Origin: Bacillota bacterium
Lineage (GTDB): Bacteria; Bacillota; Clostridia; Christensenellales; UMGS416
Reading direction: 5' to 3'
DNA length: 36,154 nucleotides
Assembly: GCA_023410875.1 (NCBI GenBank)
Contig: JAEYPH010000098.1
Coordinates: 1 to 36,154, forward strand
A program made the translations under genes and the position numbers. The notes under the pieces were generated by a model, which was given only the letters and a program-made list of their open reading frames with translations, was not told the DNA's origin and did no database searches. Below, one piece after another: positions 21,733 to 30,321 of this stretch. The first letter of the stretch is position 1, and every line of letters begins with the position of its first letter.

Positions 21733-22359
21733 TTACAGCTTGGAGTAGTATTCCACGACCAGGTGTTCGGACAGCGACATATCGATATCGGCGCGCTCCG
21801 GCATAGCCAGCACACGGCCGGTCAGTTGGTCGGCGTTCAGATCCAGCCACTTGGGCACGTTGCGGGCCGGGCCTTCGCGCAGCGCGGCCAGCGTCTCAAT
21901 GCTGCGGCTGCCTTCCTTCACGCTCACTGTGTCTCCCACTTTGAGCTGATAGCTGGGGATGTTAACCTTCTTGCCGTTGATCAGCAGGTGGCCGTGCAGC
22001 ACCAGCTGGCGGGCCTGCGCGCGGCTGTCGCCGAAGCCCAGGCGATAGCACACGTTGTCCAAGCGGCATTCAAGCAGCTGGAACAGCGCCTCGCCGGTGT
22101 TGCCGCGGGCAGACTTGGCCAGGTCGAAATAGGTGCGGAACTGGTTCTCGAGGATGCCGTAGGTGCGGCGCATCTTCTGCTTCTCGCGCAGCTGCATGCC
22201 GTATTCGCTCATCTTGCGGCGGCCGGGCTTATGCTGGCCGGGAGGCGTGGCGCGGCGGGTCACGGCGCACTTGGCGCTGTAGCAGCGGTCGCCTTTCAAA
22301 AACAGCTTGCAGCCTTCGCGGCGGCACAGGCGGCAGGACGGTCCGGTATATTTTGCCAT
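21733..22359 (-). CDS. rpsD: ribosomal protein S4
   Basis: 208 residues. Primary 16S rRNA-binding protein that starts 30S assembly and takes part in decoding accuracy. The N-terminus has CRLC, then C and two more Cys up to residue 31: the zinc-binding (C+) form. The S4 RNA-binding domain is at about 95-160 (RLDNVCYRLGFGDSRAQARQ). In many Firmicutes S4 represses its own synthesis; no leader is apparent here within the operon. Confidence 0.97.
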   Translation of the reverse strand: MAKYTGPSCRLCRREGCKLFLKGDRCYSAKCAVTRRATPPGQHKPGRRKMSEYGMQLREKQKMRRTYGILENQFRTYFDLAKSARGNTGEALFQLLECRLDNVCYRLGFGDSRAQARQLVLHGHLLINGKKVNIPSYQLKVGDTVSVKEGSRSIETLAALREGPARNVPKWLDLNADQLTGRVLAMPERADIDMSLSEHLVVEYYSKL

Positions 22360-22377
22360 AGTTTTTCTTCCCCCTTC

Positions 22378-22776
22378 TTAGAGCCTTCTACGCTTCGGCG
22401 GGCGGCAGCCGTTGTGCGGAATGGGCGTGACGTCCTTGATGACGGTCACTTCCAGACCGGCAGCCTGCAGGCTGCGGATAGCGGCTTCGCGGCCGGAACC
22501 AGGCCCTTTCACGAACACTTCCACCGAGCGCATGCCGAACTCCAGCGCGGCGCGGGCGGCGGTTTCCGCTGCCATCTGCGCGGCGAAGGGCGTGCTCTTC
22601 TTGCTGCCCTTGAAGTTCAGGCTGCCGGCGCTGGACCAGGACACGGCGTTGCCCACCGGGTCGGTCACGGTAACGATCGTGTTATTGAAAGAGGAATGGA
22701 TGTGGGCCGCGCCGTGCTCCACGTGCTTTTTCTCGCGGCGCTTCTTTACGACTTTCTTCTTGGATGCTGTAGCCAC
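22378..22776 (-). CDS. rpsK: ribosomal protein S11
   Basis: 132 residues. Component of the 30S platform near the E site and the Shine-Dalgarno helix. Family segments are plain: AHIHSSFNNTIVTVTD, GPGSGREAAIRSLQAAGL and a basic end PIPHNGCRPPKRRRL. The N-terminal 18 residues are Lys-rich. 18 nt between its stop and the rpsD start, which has GGGGGAAG upstream. Confidence 0.97.
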   Translation of the reverse strand: MATASKKKVVKKRREKKHVEHGAAHIHSSFNNTIVTVTDPVGNAVSWSSAGSLNFKGSKKSTPFAAQMAAETAARAALEFGMRSVEVFVKGPGSGREAAIRSLQAAGLEVTVIKDVTPIPHNGCRPPKRRRL

Positions 22777-22794
22777 GTCAATTGCCTCCTGATG

Positions 22795-23166
22795 TTACTT
22801 CTTGTTCTTGCGGATGCTGGTCTTGCGCGGACCCTTGTGGGTGCGTGCATTCTGGCGGGTGTTCTGCCCGCGCACCGGCAAGCCGCGGCGATGGCGGATG
22901 CCCCGGTAGCAGCCGATTTCGATCAGGCGCTTGATGTTCATCGAAACTTCGCGGCGCAGGTCGCCCTCCACCTTGATGTTCGCGTCGATATAGGTGCGCA
23001 GCTTGCCGACTTCCACTTCCGTGAGGTCGCGGATGCGCACGTCGGGGTTGATGCCGGTTTCGGCGAGTATTTTGCGGGACGTGTTCAGGCCGATGCCATA
23101 GAGATAGGTCAGGCCAATTTCCACCCGTTTGTCTCTGGGCAGGTCGATACCAGATATACGTGCCAT
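22795..23166 (-). CDS. rpsM: ribosomal protein S13
   Basis: 123 residues from MARISGID, the family start; another ATG three codons earlier is only 3 nt from GGAGG and is less likely. S13 lies at the head of the 30S subunit, touches the P-site tRNA and forms bridges to the 50S. The helix-turn segments and the basic tail GPRKTSIRKNKK are normal. Confidence 0.96.
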   Translation of the reverse strand: MARISGIDLPRDKRVEIGLTYLYGIGLNTSRKILAETGINPDVRIRDLTEVEVGKLRTYIDANIKVEGDLRREVSMNIKRLIEIGCYRGIRHRRGLPVRGQNTRQNARTHKGPRKTSIRKNKK

Positions 23167-23305
23167 GTGGGTCATGCACCTCCAAATTTATGCTGTGTAT
23201 CGTGAAAGCTGACGCGGATGAGCAACCTCGGACAGCCGCCGGTGGTTAATCGGCGGCCAGCCGCGCCCTCGGAATGTCCATGCGCGACGCCGGTTTGCCT
23301 AAGCT
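23167..23305 (-). other. 139-nt spacer with hairpin between rpmJ and rpsM
   Basis: The longest gap inside the ribosomal operon. It holds a perfect 7-bp inverted repeat GCCGCCG/CGGCGGC around GTGGTTAAT, with no T-run. It may be an RNA-processing or stability element. I see no coding sequence or promoter in it. Confidence 0.4.
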
Positions 23306-23419
23306 TTAGCCTTGCTTTTGCTTGTGGCGGGGGTTTTCGCAGATGACCATGACGCGGCCCTTGCGCTTGATAATCTTGCACTTTTCGCAGATAGCTTTTA
23401 CCGAAGGTCTTACTTTCAT
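23306..23419 (-). CDS. rpmJ: ribosomal protein L36
   Basis: 37 residues, start MKVRPSVKAICEKCK, end NPRHKQKQG. The zinc ligands Cys11, Cys14, Cys27 and His32 are all present, so this is the zinc-binding (C+) form. It stabilises the 50S near the peptidyl transferase region. The ATG at 23419 has AAGGAGG a few bases upstream. It lies in its usual place between infA and rpsM. Confidence 0.97.
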   Translation of the reverse strand: MKVRPSVKAICEKCKIIKRKGRVMVICENPRHKQKQG

Positions 23420-23442
23420 TGTCCGACTCCTCCTTATTTCCC

Positions 23443-23670
23443 TTAGGTCCGCTGTTTGCCGCGCCAGGTGATCCTGCCGCGGGACAGGTCGTAGGGTGAC
23501 AGTTCCAGTGTTACTTTATCGCCAGGCAGTATGCGGATGTAGTTCATGCGCAGCTTGCCCGAGATATGCGCGAGTATTTTATGGCCGTTGGGAAGCTCAA
23601 CCTCGAACATCGCGTTCGGAAAGGATTCCACGACCGTTCCTTCCACTTCGATCAAGTCTGATTTTGACAA
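23443..23670 (-). CDS. infA: translation initiation factor IF-1
   Basis: 75 residues, an S1-like OB fold that blocks the 30S A site during initiation. The family sequence KSDLIEVEGTVVE...LPNGHKILAHISGK...RILPGDKVTLELSPYDL is clear. The start is TTG at 23670 with AAGGAGGG 6 nt upstream; no ATG lies nearby in frame. A few extra C-terminal residues (WRGKQRT) replace the usual YRYK end. Confidence 0.96.
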   Translation of the reverse strand: MSKSDLIEVEGTVVESFPNAMFEVELPNGHKILAHISGKLRMNYIRILPGDKVTLELSPYDLSRGRITWRGKQRT

Positions 23671-23690
23671 GTTATCCCTCCTTAAGTCCT

Positions 23691-23996
23691 TCAAGAGCCT
23701 TGTCTGAGCGTATATCCCAAAGCCTGCAGCGCGCGGCGGATGTCGGCGTCCAGCAGGCCGTTGCCCTTGGAAAGCTGTTCCCGAATGTCGCCCGTGTCGC
23801 CGGGCCGTTGCTTTAGGTGTTTCCATTTCTTCTTCTTGGGGCGGGCCAGCTTGTGCAGGTCTCCGTCGCAAACAAGAGCGTGGTCGTCGTCGGCCCTTCC
23901 CACCACGAGGAAGGTTCTGCCGGCGTCCCGGCCGGCTTTGGACGTTACCACCGAGCCAATGGGCGGGACGCGGTCGTCGGGTAAGTTCCTGCTCAT
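23691..23996 (-). CDS. KOW-domain RNA-binding protein (L14e-like)
   Basis: 101 residues. The N-terminal part (about 10-55: IGSVVTSKAGRDAGRTFLVVG) is a KOW motif as in eukaryotic/archaeal L14e and L27e; a basic KKKKWKH stretch and a helical tail follow. Genes of this type lie between map and infA in many Clostridia and may encode a ribosome-associated protein; the role is unproven. It overlaps map by 4 nt. Confidence 0.85.
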   Translation of the reverse strand: MSRNLPDDRVPPIGSVVTSKAGRDAGRTFLVVGRADDDHALVCDGDLHKLARPKKKKWKHLKQRPGDTGDIREQLSKGNGLLDADIRRALQALGYTLRQGS

Positions 23997-24742
23997 GGCA
24001 CAGTCAGAATCTCGGCGCCCGAGGCGGTCACGGCGACGGTCTCCTCATAGTGAGCGGAGAGCTTGCCGTCGGCGGTGCGCACGGTCCAGCCGTTCTCCCG
24101 GTCGAACACCACGCGCCACACGCCTTCGTTGATCATGGGCTCGATGGCCAGCGTCATGCCCGCTTCCAGGCGCATACCGCGACCGGGGCGACCAAAGTTG
24201 GGCACCTCGGGCTCCTCATGGAGCTTCTCGCCCACGCCGTGGCCGCACAGATCCCGCACGACTGAATAGCCTTCGCCCTCAGCCAGCGCCTGCACCGCGA
24301 AGCCGATGTCGCCCACCCTTGCGCCGGGCCGGATGGCCTCCAGCGCCCGGAAGAAGCACGCCTGCGTGACGTCGATGAGCCGCTGGGCCGCCGGGGAGAT
24401 CTCTCCCACGGCGAAGGTGCGGGCCATGTCGCCGGTATAGCCGCCCAGAGCGGCGCCCAGATCCACACCCACGATGTCGCCCTCGCGCAGCGCCCGGTGA
24501 CCCGGGATGCCGTGCACGACCTCGTCGTTGACCGATGTGCAGATGTTGGCGGGATAGCCGTTGTAGTTCCGGAACGACGGCACGCCGCCATGATCGCGGA
24601 TGAAGGTGTCGGCCGCTCGGTCCAACTCCAGGGTGGTAACCCCCGGTCGCACCAACGCCGCCACGACCGCCATACATTGGGCGGTCAGGCGGCAGGCCTT
24701 GCTCATCTGTGCGATCTCCGCGGCGGATCGAATCTGGATCAT
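23993..24742 (-). CDS. map: methionine aminopeptidase, type I
   Basis: 249 residues. It removes the initiator Met from new proteins. All metal ligands are in place: Asp94, Asp105, His168, Glu201, Glu233; His77 lies in the substrate pocket. No N-terminal zinc-finger or SH3 extension, so it is the short type Ia. Its ATG directly follows the adk stop (TAGATG). Confidence 0.97.
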   Translation of the reverse strand: MIQIRSAAEIAQMSKACRLTAQCMAVVAALVRPGVTTLELDRAADTFIRDHGGVPSFRNYNGYPANICTSVNDEVVHGIPGHRALREGDIVGVDLGAALGGYTGDMARTFAVGEISPAAQRLIDVTQACFFRALEAIRPGARVGDIGFAVQALAEGEGYSVVRDLCGHGVGEKLHEEPEVPNFGRPGRGMRLEAGMTLAIEPMINEGVWRVVFDRENGWTVRTADGKLSAHYEETVAVTASGAEILTVP

Positions 24743-25372
24743 CTACTTCGCCCCATCCAGCAACGCCACGATGTCGGCGAACACGACGTCGATGTCGCGG
24801 TCGCCATCCACATCCTTGAGCACGCCCTTGCGGCTGTAGAACTCGATGAGCGGCTTGGTCTGGTCGTTGTAGACCTTCATGCGGTTGCGCACGGTGGCCT
24901 CGTTGTCGTCGGTGCGCTGGTAGAGCTCACCGCCGCACTTGGGGCAATCGCCGGCGCCGCGCAGCGAATGGACGTGCAGCGCTTCGCCGCAGGCGCGGCA
25001 CATGCGCCGCCCGGCGATGCGCTCCACGAGAACGTCTTCGGCCACGTCCACGTTGACGGCCATGCCGATGGATGCGAAGCCCTCCAGCGCCTCGGCCTGG
25101 GGCACGGTGCGCGGGAAGCCGTCCAGCAGGAATCCGGCCTTGCAGTCGTCCTGGGCCAGCCGCTCGCGTACAATGCCGATTACGACATCGTCGGGCACAA
25201 GCTTGCCGCTGTCCACATAGCTTTTGGCCAGTTTACCCATCTCGGTACCCTGGGCCATGGCGTCACGCAGCATGGCCCCGGTGGAGATGTGGGGAATCTG
25301 AAACTTGGCCGCCACACGGCTGGCCTGGGTGCCCTTTCCCGCGCCGGGAGGGCCGAGGAAAACCAAATTCAT
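24743..25372 (-). CDS. adk: adenylate kinase
   Basis: 209 residues. Balances AMP, ADP and ATP. P-loop GPPGAGKGT (7-15), AMP-binding DGFPRT (84-89), and a LID domain with four Cys (125, 128, 143, 146: CRAC...CPKC), so the LID binds zinc as in many Gram-positive bacteria. Slightly shorter than the common 214-217. 13 nt after secY, with GGAGGG before the ATG. Confidence 0.97.
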   Translation of the reverse strand: MNLVFLGPPGAGKGTQASRVAAKFQIPHISTGAMLRDAMAQGTEMGKLAKSYVDSGKLVPDDVVIGIVRERLAQDDCKAGFLLDGFPRTVPQAEALEGFASIGMAVNVDVAEDVLVERIAGRRMCRACGEALHVHSLRGAGDCPKCGGELYQRTDDNEATVRNRMKVYNDQTKPLIEFYSRKGVLKDVDGDRDIDVVFADIVALLDGAK

Positions 25373-25385
25373 CGCATGCCCTCCG

Positions 25386-26663
25386 TCAGTTCAGGAAGCC
25401 CTTGTAGTGACGCATGAGCATCTGGGCCTCAATCTGTTTGGCGGTTTCCAGCGCCACACCCACGAGAATCAGTATGGACGTAGCGCCGAAGGGCGGCGCG
25501 TTGCCGGTCGTGAAGGCGATGACGTACAGCGACGGCACCAAGCTCAGCGCCATGAAGAACAGGGAGCTGAACAGATTGATGCGGTTGCTGACCCGAGCCA
25601 GGAAGTCGCTGGTGGGTTTTCCCGGACGGATGCCGGGGATGAACCCGCCGTACTGCTGGATGTTCTTGGAGATATCGATCGGGTTGAAGGATATCTGCGA
25701 ATAGAAGTACGTAAAGAAGATGATCAGCAGCGCCTGGATCACCAGATACAGCGGCGCGCGGCTGTCCATGATGTTCAGATACCCCCGGGCAAAGTCGCCA
25801 AAGCCGGTTTCCAGCGCCTTGAAGCTGGACAGTATCATGCCGGGGAAGCTGACCAGCGTCATCGCGAAAATCAGCGGCAGCACGCCGGAGTTGTTGAGCT
25901 TGAGCGGGATGTGGGTGCTCTGCCCGCCATAGACCTTGCGGCCCACCATGCGCTTGGCATACTGCACCGGAATCTTGCGCTGGCCCAGGTCGATGTACAC
26001 GACGGCGGCAATGATCGCCAGCGTCATGACCAGGAAGCCGACCAGCGTCACCACGTTGAGCTGCTGGTTGGTGTAAGAAATCTGGCGGATATAACCGGGC
26101 ATGTTGGACACGATGTTGATGAAGATCAGAAGCGAGATACCGTTGCCCACGCCGCGCTCGGTGATGCGCTCGCCCAGCCACATGGCAAAGGCCGCGCCGG
26201 CCGCCTGCACGATGAGCACCGTCAGGTAAGCATACCACGAGTGGTCTGTCATCAGCAAGCCGCCGTAGCCGATGAGCACGCCGCCGGTCTGAATCAGCGA
26301 CAGCGCGATGGAGCTGTAGCGGGTGTACTGCGCCATCTTCTTGCGGCCTTCCTCGCCGCCTTCCTTCATCAGCTTCTCAAAATAAGGGATGGCCACCGTC
26401 AGCAGTTGGATGACGATGGACGCCGTGATGTAAGGCGTGATGCCGGTGGCGAGAACCGTGAAGTACCCGAAAGAACCGCCGTTGAACATGTTCAGCAGCC
26501 CGAACATGCTGTTGTTGGACACGGCCTGTTGCAGCACGGACGAATCAACGAACGGCGTAGGAACGAAGCTGCCGATGCGGAAGACCAGCAACATCAGCAA
26601 GGTATACAGAATGCGGGTCCGTACTTCCTTGACCTTCCAGGCGTTGCGCAGAATCTCTAGCAT
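25386..26663 (-). CDS. secY: protein translocase subunit SecY
   Basis: 425 residues with ten membrane segments. Forms the channel for protein export and membrane insertion with SecE and SecG. The plug region and the PYITASIVIQLL segment (TM2) are typical, as is the cytoplasmic loop RKIPVQYAKRMVGRKVYGG (about 234-252) that meets the ribosome and SecA. Starts 1 nt after the rplO stop, so it is coupled to ribosomal protein synthesis. Confidence 0.98.
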   Translation of the reverse strand: MLEILRNAWKVKEVRTRILYTLLMLLVFRIGSFVPTPFVDSSVLQQAVSNNSMFGLLNMFNGGSFGYFTVLATGITPYITASIVIQLLTVAIPYFEKLMKEGGEEGRKKMAQYTRYSSIALSLIQTGGVLIGYGGLLMTDHSWYAYLTVLIVQAAGAAFAMWLGERITERGVGNGISLLIFINIVSNMPGYIRQISYTNQQLNVVTLVGFLVMTLAIIAAVVYIDLGQRKIPVQYAKRMVGRKVYGGQSTHIPLKLNNSGVLPLIFAMTLVSFPGMILSSFKALETGFGDFARGYLNIMDSRAPLYLVIQALLIIFFTYFYSQISFNPIDISKNIQQYGGFIPGIRPGKPTSDFLARVSNRINLFSSLFFMALSLVPSLYVIAFTTGNAPPFGATSILILVGVALETAKQIEAQMLMRHYKGFLN

Positions 26664-26664
26664 C

Positions 26665-27105
26665 TCAGATCACCTCAATGGTGCCTTGCGCGGCCTTAAT
26701 TTTCTCCTCGGCAGTTTTTGAGAACTTGGCAGCCTTTACTTCCAGGCGCTTGGTGAGTTCTCCTCTCCCCAAGATCTTCACGCCGTCCAGCTCCTTGCGG
26801 ACGATGCCGACCGCCTTGAGCACTTCGGGGGTCACGACGGTGCCGTCGTCGAAGAGCTCCAGCTCCTCCACGTTGACCTCGGCGTATTTCACGGCAAAAG
26901 CATTGTTGAAGCCGCGCTTGGGCAGGCGGCGGAACAAAGGCAGCTGGCCGCCTTCAAAGCCGGGGCGAACGCCGCCGCCGCTGCGGGCCCACTGGCCCTT
27001 ATGGCCGCGGCCGCCGGTCTTGCCCAGGCCGGAGCCCGTGCCGCGACCCTTGCGCTTACCTTCTTTTCTATGGCCATCGGCCGGCATGATTTCATGCAGT
27101 TTCAT
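26665..27105 (-). CDS. rplO: ribosomal protein L15
   Basis: 146 residues. Late 50S assembly protein. The N-terminal half is Gly/Arg/Lys-rich and extended (RKEGKRKGRGTGSGLGKTGG), which threads into 23S rRNA; the C-terminal half is globular. Followed almost without a gap by secY. Confidence 0.97.
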   Translation of the reverse strand: MKLHEIMPADGHRKEGKRKGRGTGSGLGKTGGRGHKGQWARSGGGVRPGFEGGQLPLFRRLPKRGFNNAFAVKYAEVNVEELELFDDGTVVTPEVLKAVGIVRKELDGVKILGRGELTKRLEVKAAKFSKTAEEKIKAAQGTIEVI

Positions 27106-27122
27106 ACTAAACCTCCCGCACC

Positions 27123-27311
27123 TTAAATCTCGTCCACCGCGACGAGGTGCTTGACCGTGAAGATCATCCCGCGTACGGCCTCGTTGTCAGGCAGGATGGC
27201 GAAGCTGTTGAGCTTCTTGAGGCCCAGCGCCTGCACGGTCGCGCGGTGCGCCGGCTTGCTGGCGATGGTGCTCTTGACGAGCGTGACCTTGAGCTGTTTC
27301 TGCTCGGACAT
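27123..27311 (-). CDS. rpmD: ribosomal protein L30
   Basis: 62 residues, full length for bacterial L30. Begins with LKVTLVKSTI and contains the family segment HRATVQALGLKKLNSF. Binds the 23S/5S rRNA region of the 50S subunit. Confidence 0.96.
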   Translation of the reverse strand: MSEQKQLKVTLVKSTIASKPAHRATVQALGLKKLNSFAILPDNEAVRGMIFTVKHLVAVDEI

Positions 27312-27323
27312 GTTCGTTCCTCC

Positions 27324-27830
27324 TTAACCCAGGATCTCTTCGACGGTCTTGCCGCGAAGCCTGGCCACATCCTCGGCGGTCCGCAGGCGGGTCAGCCCTT
27401 CCAGCGCCGCCTTGACGACGTTGATGGGGTTGTTGGAGCCGTAGGACTTGGTGCGGACGTTCTTGACGCCGGCCATTTCCAGCACGGCGCGCACGGCGCC
27501 GCCGGCGATCACGCCGGTGCCTTCCTCGGCGGGGAACATGAGCACCATACCCTTGCCGAACTTGCCCTGTACCTCGTGGGGAATGGTCGTGCCATTGAGC
27601 GACACGGTCTTCATGTTCTTCTTGGCGTCTTCCACGCCCTTGCGAACGGCCTCGGGAATTTCATTGGCCTTGCCCTGGCCGATGCCGATGCGGCCCTTGC
27701 CGTCACCCACGACCATCAGCGTGGTGAAGCGGAAGTTACGGCCGCCCTTGGTGACCTTGGCCACGCGGTTGACCGCGACCAGCCTCTCCTGAAACTCCGA
27801 GACGGAGCTATCTCTATCCCTGCGATCCAT
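27324..27830 (-). CDS. rpsE: ribosomal protein S5
   Basis: 168 residues. Located where mRNA enters the 30S subunit; has helicase and fidelity roles with S3 and S4. The double-stranded-RNA-binding-like domain (about 12-75, RVAKVTKGGRNFRFT) and the C-terminal domain (GTGVIAGGAVRAVLE) are intact. Confidence 0.97.
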   Translation of the reverse strand: MDRRDRDSSVSEFQERLVAVNRVAKVTKGGRNFRFTTLMVVGDGKGRIGIGQGKANEIPEAVRKGVEDAKKNMKTVSLNGTTIPHEVQGKFGKGMVLMFPAEEGTGVIAGGAVRAVLEMAGVKNVRTKSYGSNNPINVVKAALEGLTRLRTAEDVARLRGKTVEEILG

Positions 27831-27844
27831 TTGTCTTCCTCCCT

Positions 27845-28213
27845 CTAGAACTCAAGGCCGGCTTCGCGGGCGCCCTCGGCGAGCGTGGCCACGCGACCGG
27901 TGTAGATGTAGCCGCCGCGATCGAAAACCACCGTCTTAACGCCCTTTTCGATGGCGCGCTGGGCGACCAGCGTGCCGATGAGCTTGGCGGCTTCCCTCTT
28001 GGACAGCCCGGCTGCCTGAGCCTTGACGTCCTTCTCCAGAGAGGAGGCGCTGGCCAGCGTGTTGCCGGCAACATCGTCGATGACCTGGGCATAGATGTGG
28101 TTCAGGCTGCGGTAGACGTTCAGGCGGGGACGCTCCGAGCTGCCCTTGACCTTGTTGCGCAGCCGAAGATGACGCTTTTGCCTGTCTGCATTCTTGTCGG
28201 ACTTGCTGTACAT
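27845..28213 (-). CDS. rplR: ribosomal protein L18
   Basis: 122 residues. Binds 5S rRNA and brings it into the 50S subunit. Basic N-terminus (RQKRHLRLRNKVKGSSERPR), conserved SLNHIYAQVIDD and C-terminal VVFDRGGYIYTGRVATLA. Confidence 0.97.
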   Translation of the reverse strand: MYSKSDKNADRQKRHLRLRNKVKGSSERPRLNVYRSLNHIYAQVIDDVAGNTLASASSLEKDVKAQAAGLSKREAAKLIGTLVAQRAIEKGVKTVVFDRGGYIYTGRVATLAEGAREAGLEF

Positions 28214-28231
28214 GCTGCTTTACCCCTTTCC

Positions 28232-28774
28232 TTACTTGCCCGCAGCCTTGCCCTCTTTGATCTTCACGACCTCGCCCGCATAGCGGATGCCCTTGCCCAT
28301 GTAGGGCTCGGGGGAGCGCACGGAGCGAATCGTGGCGGCCAAAGCGCCAACCTGCTGCTTGTCGTAGCCCTTGACCACGATGCGGTTGGGGGCGGGTACT
28401 TCATAGGATGCTCCGTCCGGAGGAGTCATTTCCACCGGGTGGGAGTAACCCACGTTGATGACCAGCTTGCTGCCGGACATCTGGGCGCGATAGCCGGTGC
28501 CGACGATCTCCAGCTCCTTGGTGAAACCGGTGGTTACGCCGGTGACCATGTTGTTGAGCAGGCTGCGATACAGCCCGTGCATGGCGCGGTCTTGCTTGTC
28601 GTCACTGGCGCGGGTCACGGTCATCACACCGCCGTCCACCTTCGCGGTGATGGCGGGATTGACCTGCTGGCTCAAGCTGCCGTTGGGGCCCTTGACGGTG
28701 ATGACGTTATCTGCGCCGATGGTCACGGTGACACCGGCGGGTATGGCGATGGGTTGCTTACCGATTCTAGACAT
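28232..28774 (-). CDS. rplF: ribosomal protein L6
   Basis: 180 residues, two similar L6 domains. Lies at the base of the L7/L12 stalk near the factor-binding site. Start SRIGKQPIAIPAGV and C-terminal signature RSPEPYMGKGIRYAGE are typical. Confidence 0.97.
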   Translation of the reverse strand: MSRIGKQPIAIPAGVTVTIGADNVITVKGPNGSLSQQVNPAITAKVDGGVMTVTRASDDKQDRAMHGLYRSLLNNMVTGVTTGFTKELEIVGTGYRAQMSGSKLVINVGYSHPVEMTPPDGASYEVPAPNRIVVKGYDKQQVGALAATIRSVRSPEPYMGKGIRYAGEVVKIKEGKAAGK

Positions 28775-28795
28775 CTCTTCAACCGTCCTTTCCGC

Positions 28796-29197
28796 TTACC
28801 AGACGTAGGCAAGCACTTCGCCGCCTACGGACTGTTTGCGCGCATCGCGGTCAGTCATGATGCCCTTGGAGGTGGATACGATGACGATACCCAGACCGCC
28901 CAATACCTTGGGCAGCTCGTCGTGCTTGGCGTACACGCGCAGGCCGGGCTTGCTGATGCGCTTGAGGCCCTGGATGACGCGCTGGCCGCCGGGGCCGTAC
29001 TTGAGGATCAGCGTGATCTTGCCCTGATGATCCTCGGTCTCCTCGAACTTATAGTTGCTGATATAGCCTTCTTCCAGAAGGATCTTGGCGATCGACTTCT
29101 TCATGGCGGAGGCCGGAACGACGACCTCGCGGGTCTTGGTGACCAGCGCGTTGCGGATACGGGTCAGCATATCTGCAATGGGATCTGTGACGTACAT
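28796..29197 (-). CDS. rpsH: ribosomal protein S8
   Basis: 133 residues. Binds the central domain of 16S rRNA; in E. coli it represses the spc operon. Begins TDPIADMLTRIRNAL and ends with the RNA-binding STSKGIMTDRDARKQ segment. Confidence 0.97.
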   Translation of the reverse strand: MYVTDPIADMLTRIRNALVTKTREVVVPASAMKKSIAKILLEEGYISNYKFEETEDHQGKITLILKYGPGGQRVIQGLKRISKPGLRVYAKHDELPKVLGGLGIVIVSTSKGIMTDRDARKQSVGGEVLAYVW

Positions 29198-29217
29198 TTT
29201 GCTACCTCCCTACCACT

Positions 29218-29403
29218 TTACCAGCTCGCCTTGCGCACGCCCGGAATCTGCCCTTTGTAGGCCAGCACGCGGAAGCAGATACGGCAGATGCCGTATTTGC
29301 GCAGAACCGCGTGGGGACGGCCGCACAGGCGGCAACGCGTGTAGGCGCGGGTGGAGAACTTGGGTTCCCTCTGTTGCTTGATGATCATGCTCTTTTTGGC
29401 CAT
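29218..29403 (-). CDS. rpsZ: ribosomal protein S14, zinc type
   Basis: 61 residues, the short zinc-binding form. CxxC pairs are CRLC and CRIC (CRLCGRPHAVLRKYGICRIC). Gram-positive genomes often also hold a longer zinc-free paralogue for zinc starvation; none is in the window. Confidence 0.97.
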   Translation of the reverse strand: MAKKSMIIKQQREPKFSTRAYTRCRLCGRPHAVLRKYGICRICFRVLAYKGQIPGVRKASW

Positions 29404-29423
29404 GGTTGCGATTTCCTCCTCGC

Positions 29424-29969
29424 TTACTGCTGGCGCTGGAACGGCATGCCCAGCAGCTCCAGCAACGCGTGGGCTTCCTCGTCGGTCTTGGCGGACGTGA
29501 CGAAGATAATATCCATACCACGGATCTTTTCTACCTTGTCGTAGGAGATTTCCGGGTAAATGAGCTGTTCCTTGACGCCCATGGCGTAGTTGCCGCGCCC
29601 GTCAAAGCTGGTGTTGGAAACACCGCGGAAGTCGCGCACGCGGGGCAGCGCGATGCTGATGAACTTGTCGGCATACTGCCACATGCGCTCGCCGCGCAAG
29701 GTGACCTTGGCGCCCACGTTCATGCCGGCGCGCACCTTGAAGTTGGCCACGGACTTGCGGGCCTTGGTGACCATGGGCTTCTGGCCGCTGATCAGGGCCA
29801 GTTCGGCCACGGCTGCGTCCATGGCGCGGGCGTTGTCCTTGGCTTCGCCCAGGCCCATGTTCAGCACGATCTTCTCCAGATGGGGCACTTCCATGATGTT
29901 CTTGTAGCCGAAGCGCTTCTGCAGCGCGGGGACCACTTCTTTTTGATATTTGTCCTTCAGTCTGGACAT
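29424..29969 (-). CDS. rplE: ribosomal protein L5
   Basis: 181 residues. Contacts 5S rRNA and the P-site tRNA. The ATG at 29969 (MSRLKDKYQ) has GAGGAGG about 8 nt upstream and gives the standard length; a longer frame runs into the previous gene. Signature LEKIVLNMGLGEA is present. Confidence 0.96.
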   Translation of the reverse strand: MSRLKDKYQKEVVPALQKRFGYKNIMEVPHLEKIVLNMGLGEAKDNARAMDAAVAELALISGQKPMVTKARKSVANFKVRAGMNVGAKVTLRGERMWQYADKFISIALPRVRDFRGVSNTSFDGRGNYAMGVKEQLIYPEISYDKVEKIRGMDIIFVTSAKTDEEAHALLELLGMPFQRQQ

Positions 29970-29995
29970 GCTCTGATCCTCCTCTTCTGGCTTGA

Positions 29996-30310
29996 TCACA
30001 GCGTCTCGCCGCACTTGGCGCAGACGCGGACCTTGGTGCCGTCGGGAAGGATCTTGTGGCCTGCCCGGACGGGTCTATCGCACTTTTCGCAGAAAAGCAT
30101 AACCTTGGAGCTGTTTATCGTGCCTTCCTGCTTGACGATGCCGCCCTGCTTCTGAGCGTTGCGGGGCTTCACATGGCGGGTGATCAGGTTGACGCCCTCG
30201 ACGATGACCTTGCCCTCGGCGGGGAGGCTCACCACGACCTTGCCCTTTTTGCCGGCGTCCTTGCCGGAGATCACGACTACGGTGTCGTTTTTCTTGACGT
30301 GCATTTTCAT
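29996..30310 (-). CDS. rplX: ribosomal protein L24
   Basis: 104 residues. Assembly initiator of the 50S subunit. KOW motif VVVISGKDAGKKGKVV (about 10-25). The C-terminus has a zinc-ribbon-like FCEKC...VCAKC pair, as in other Clostridia. Ribosome-binding site GGAGG 6 nt before the first ATG. Confidence 0.96.
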   Translation of the reverse strand: MKMHVKKNDTVVVISGKDAGKKGKVVVSLPAEGKVIVEGVNLITRHVKPRNAQKQGGIVKQEGTINSSKVMLFCEKCDRPVRAGHKILPDGTKVRVCAKCGETL

Positions 30311-30321
30311 GTGCGGCCTCC

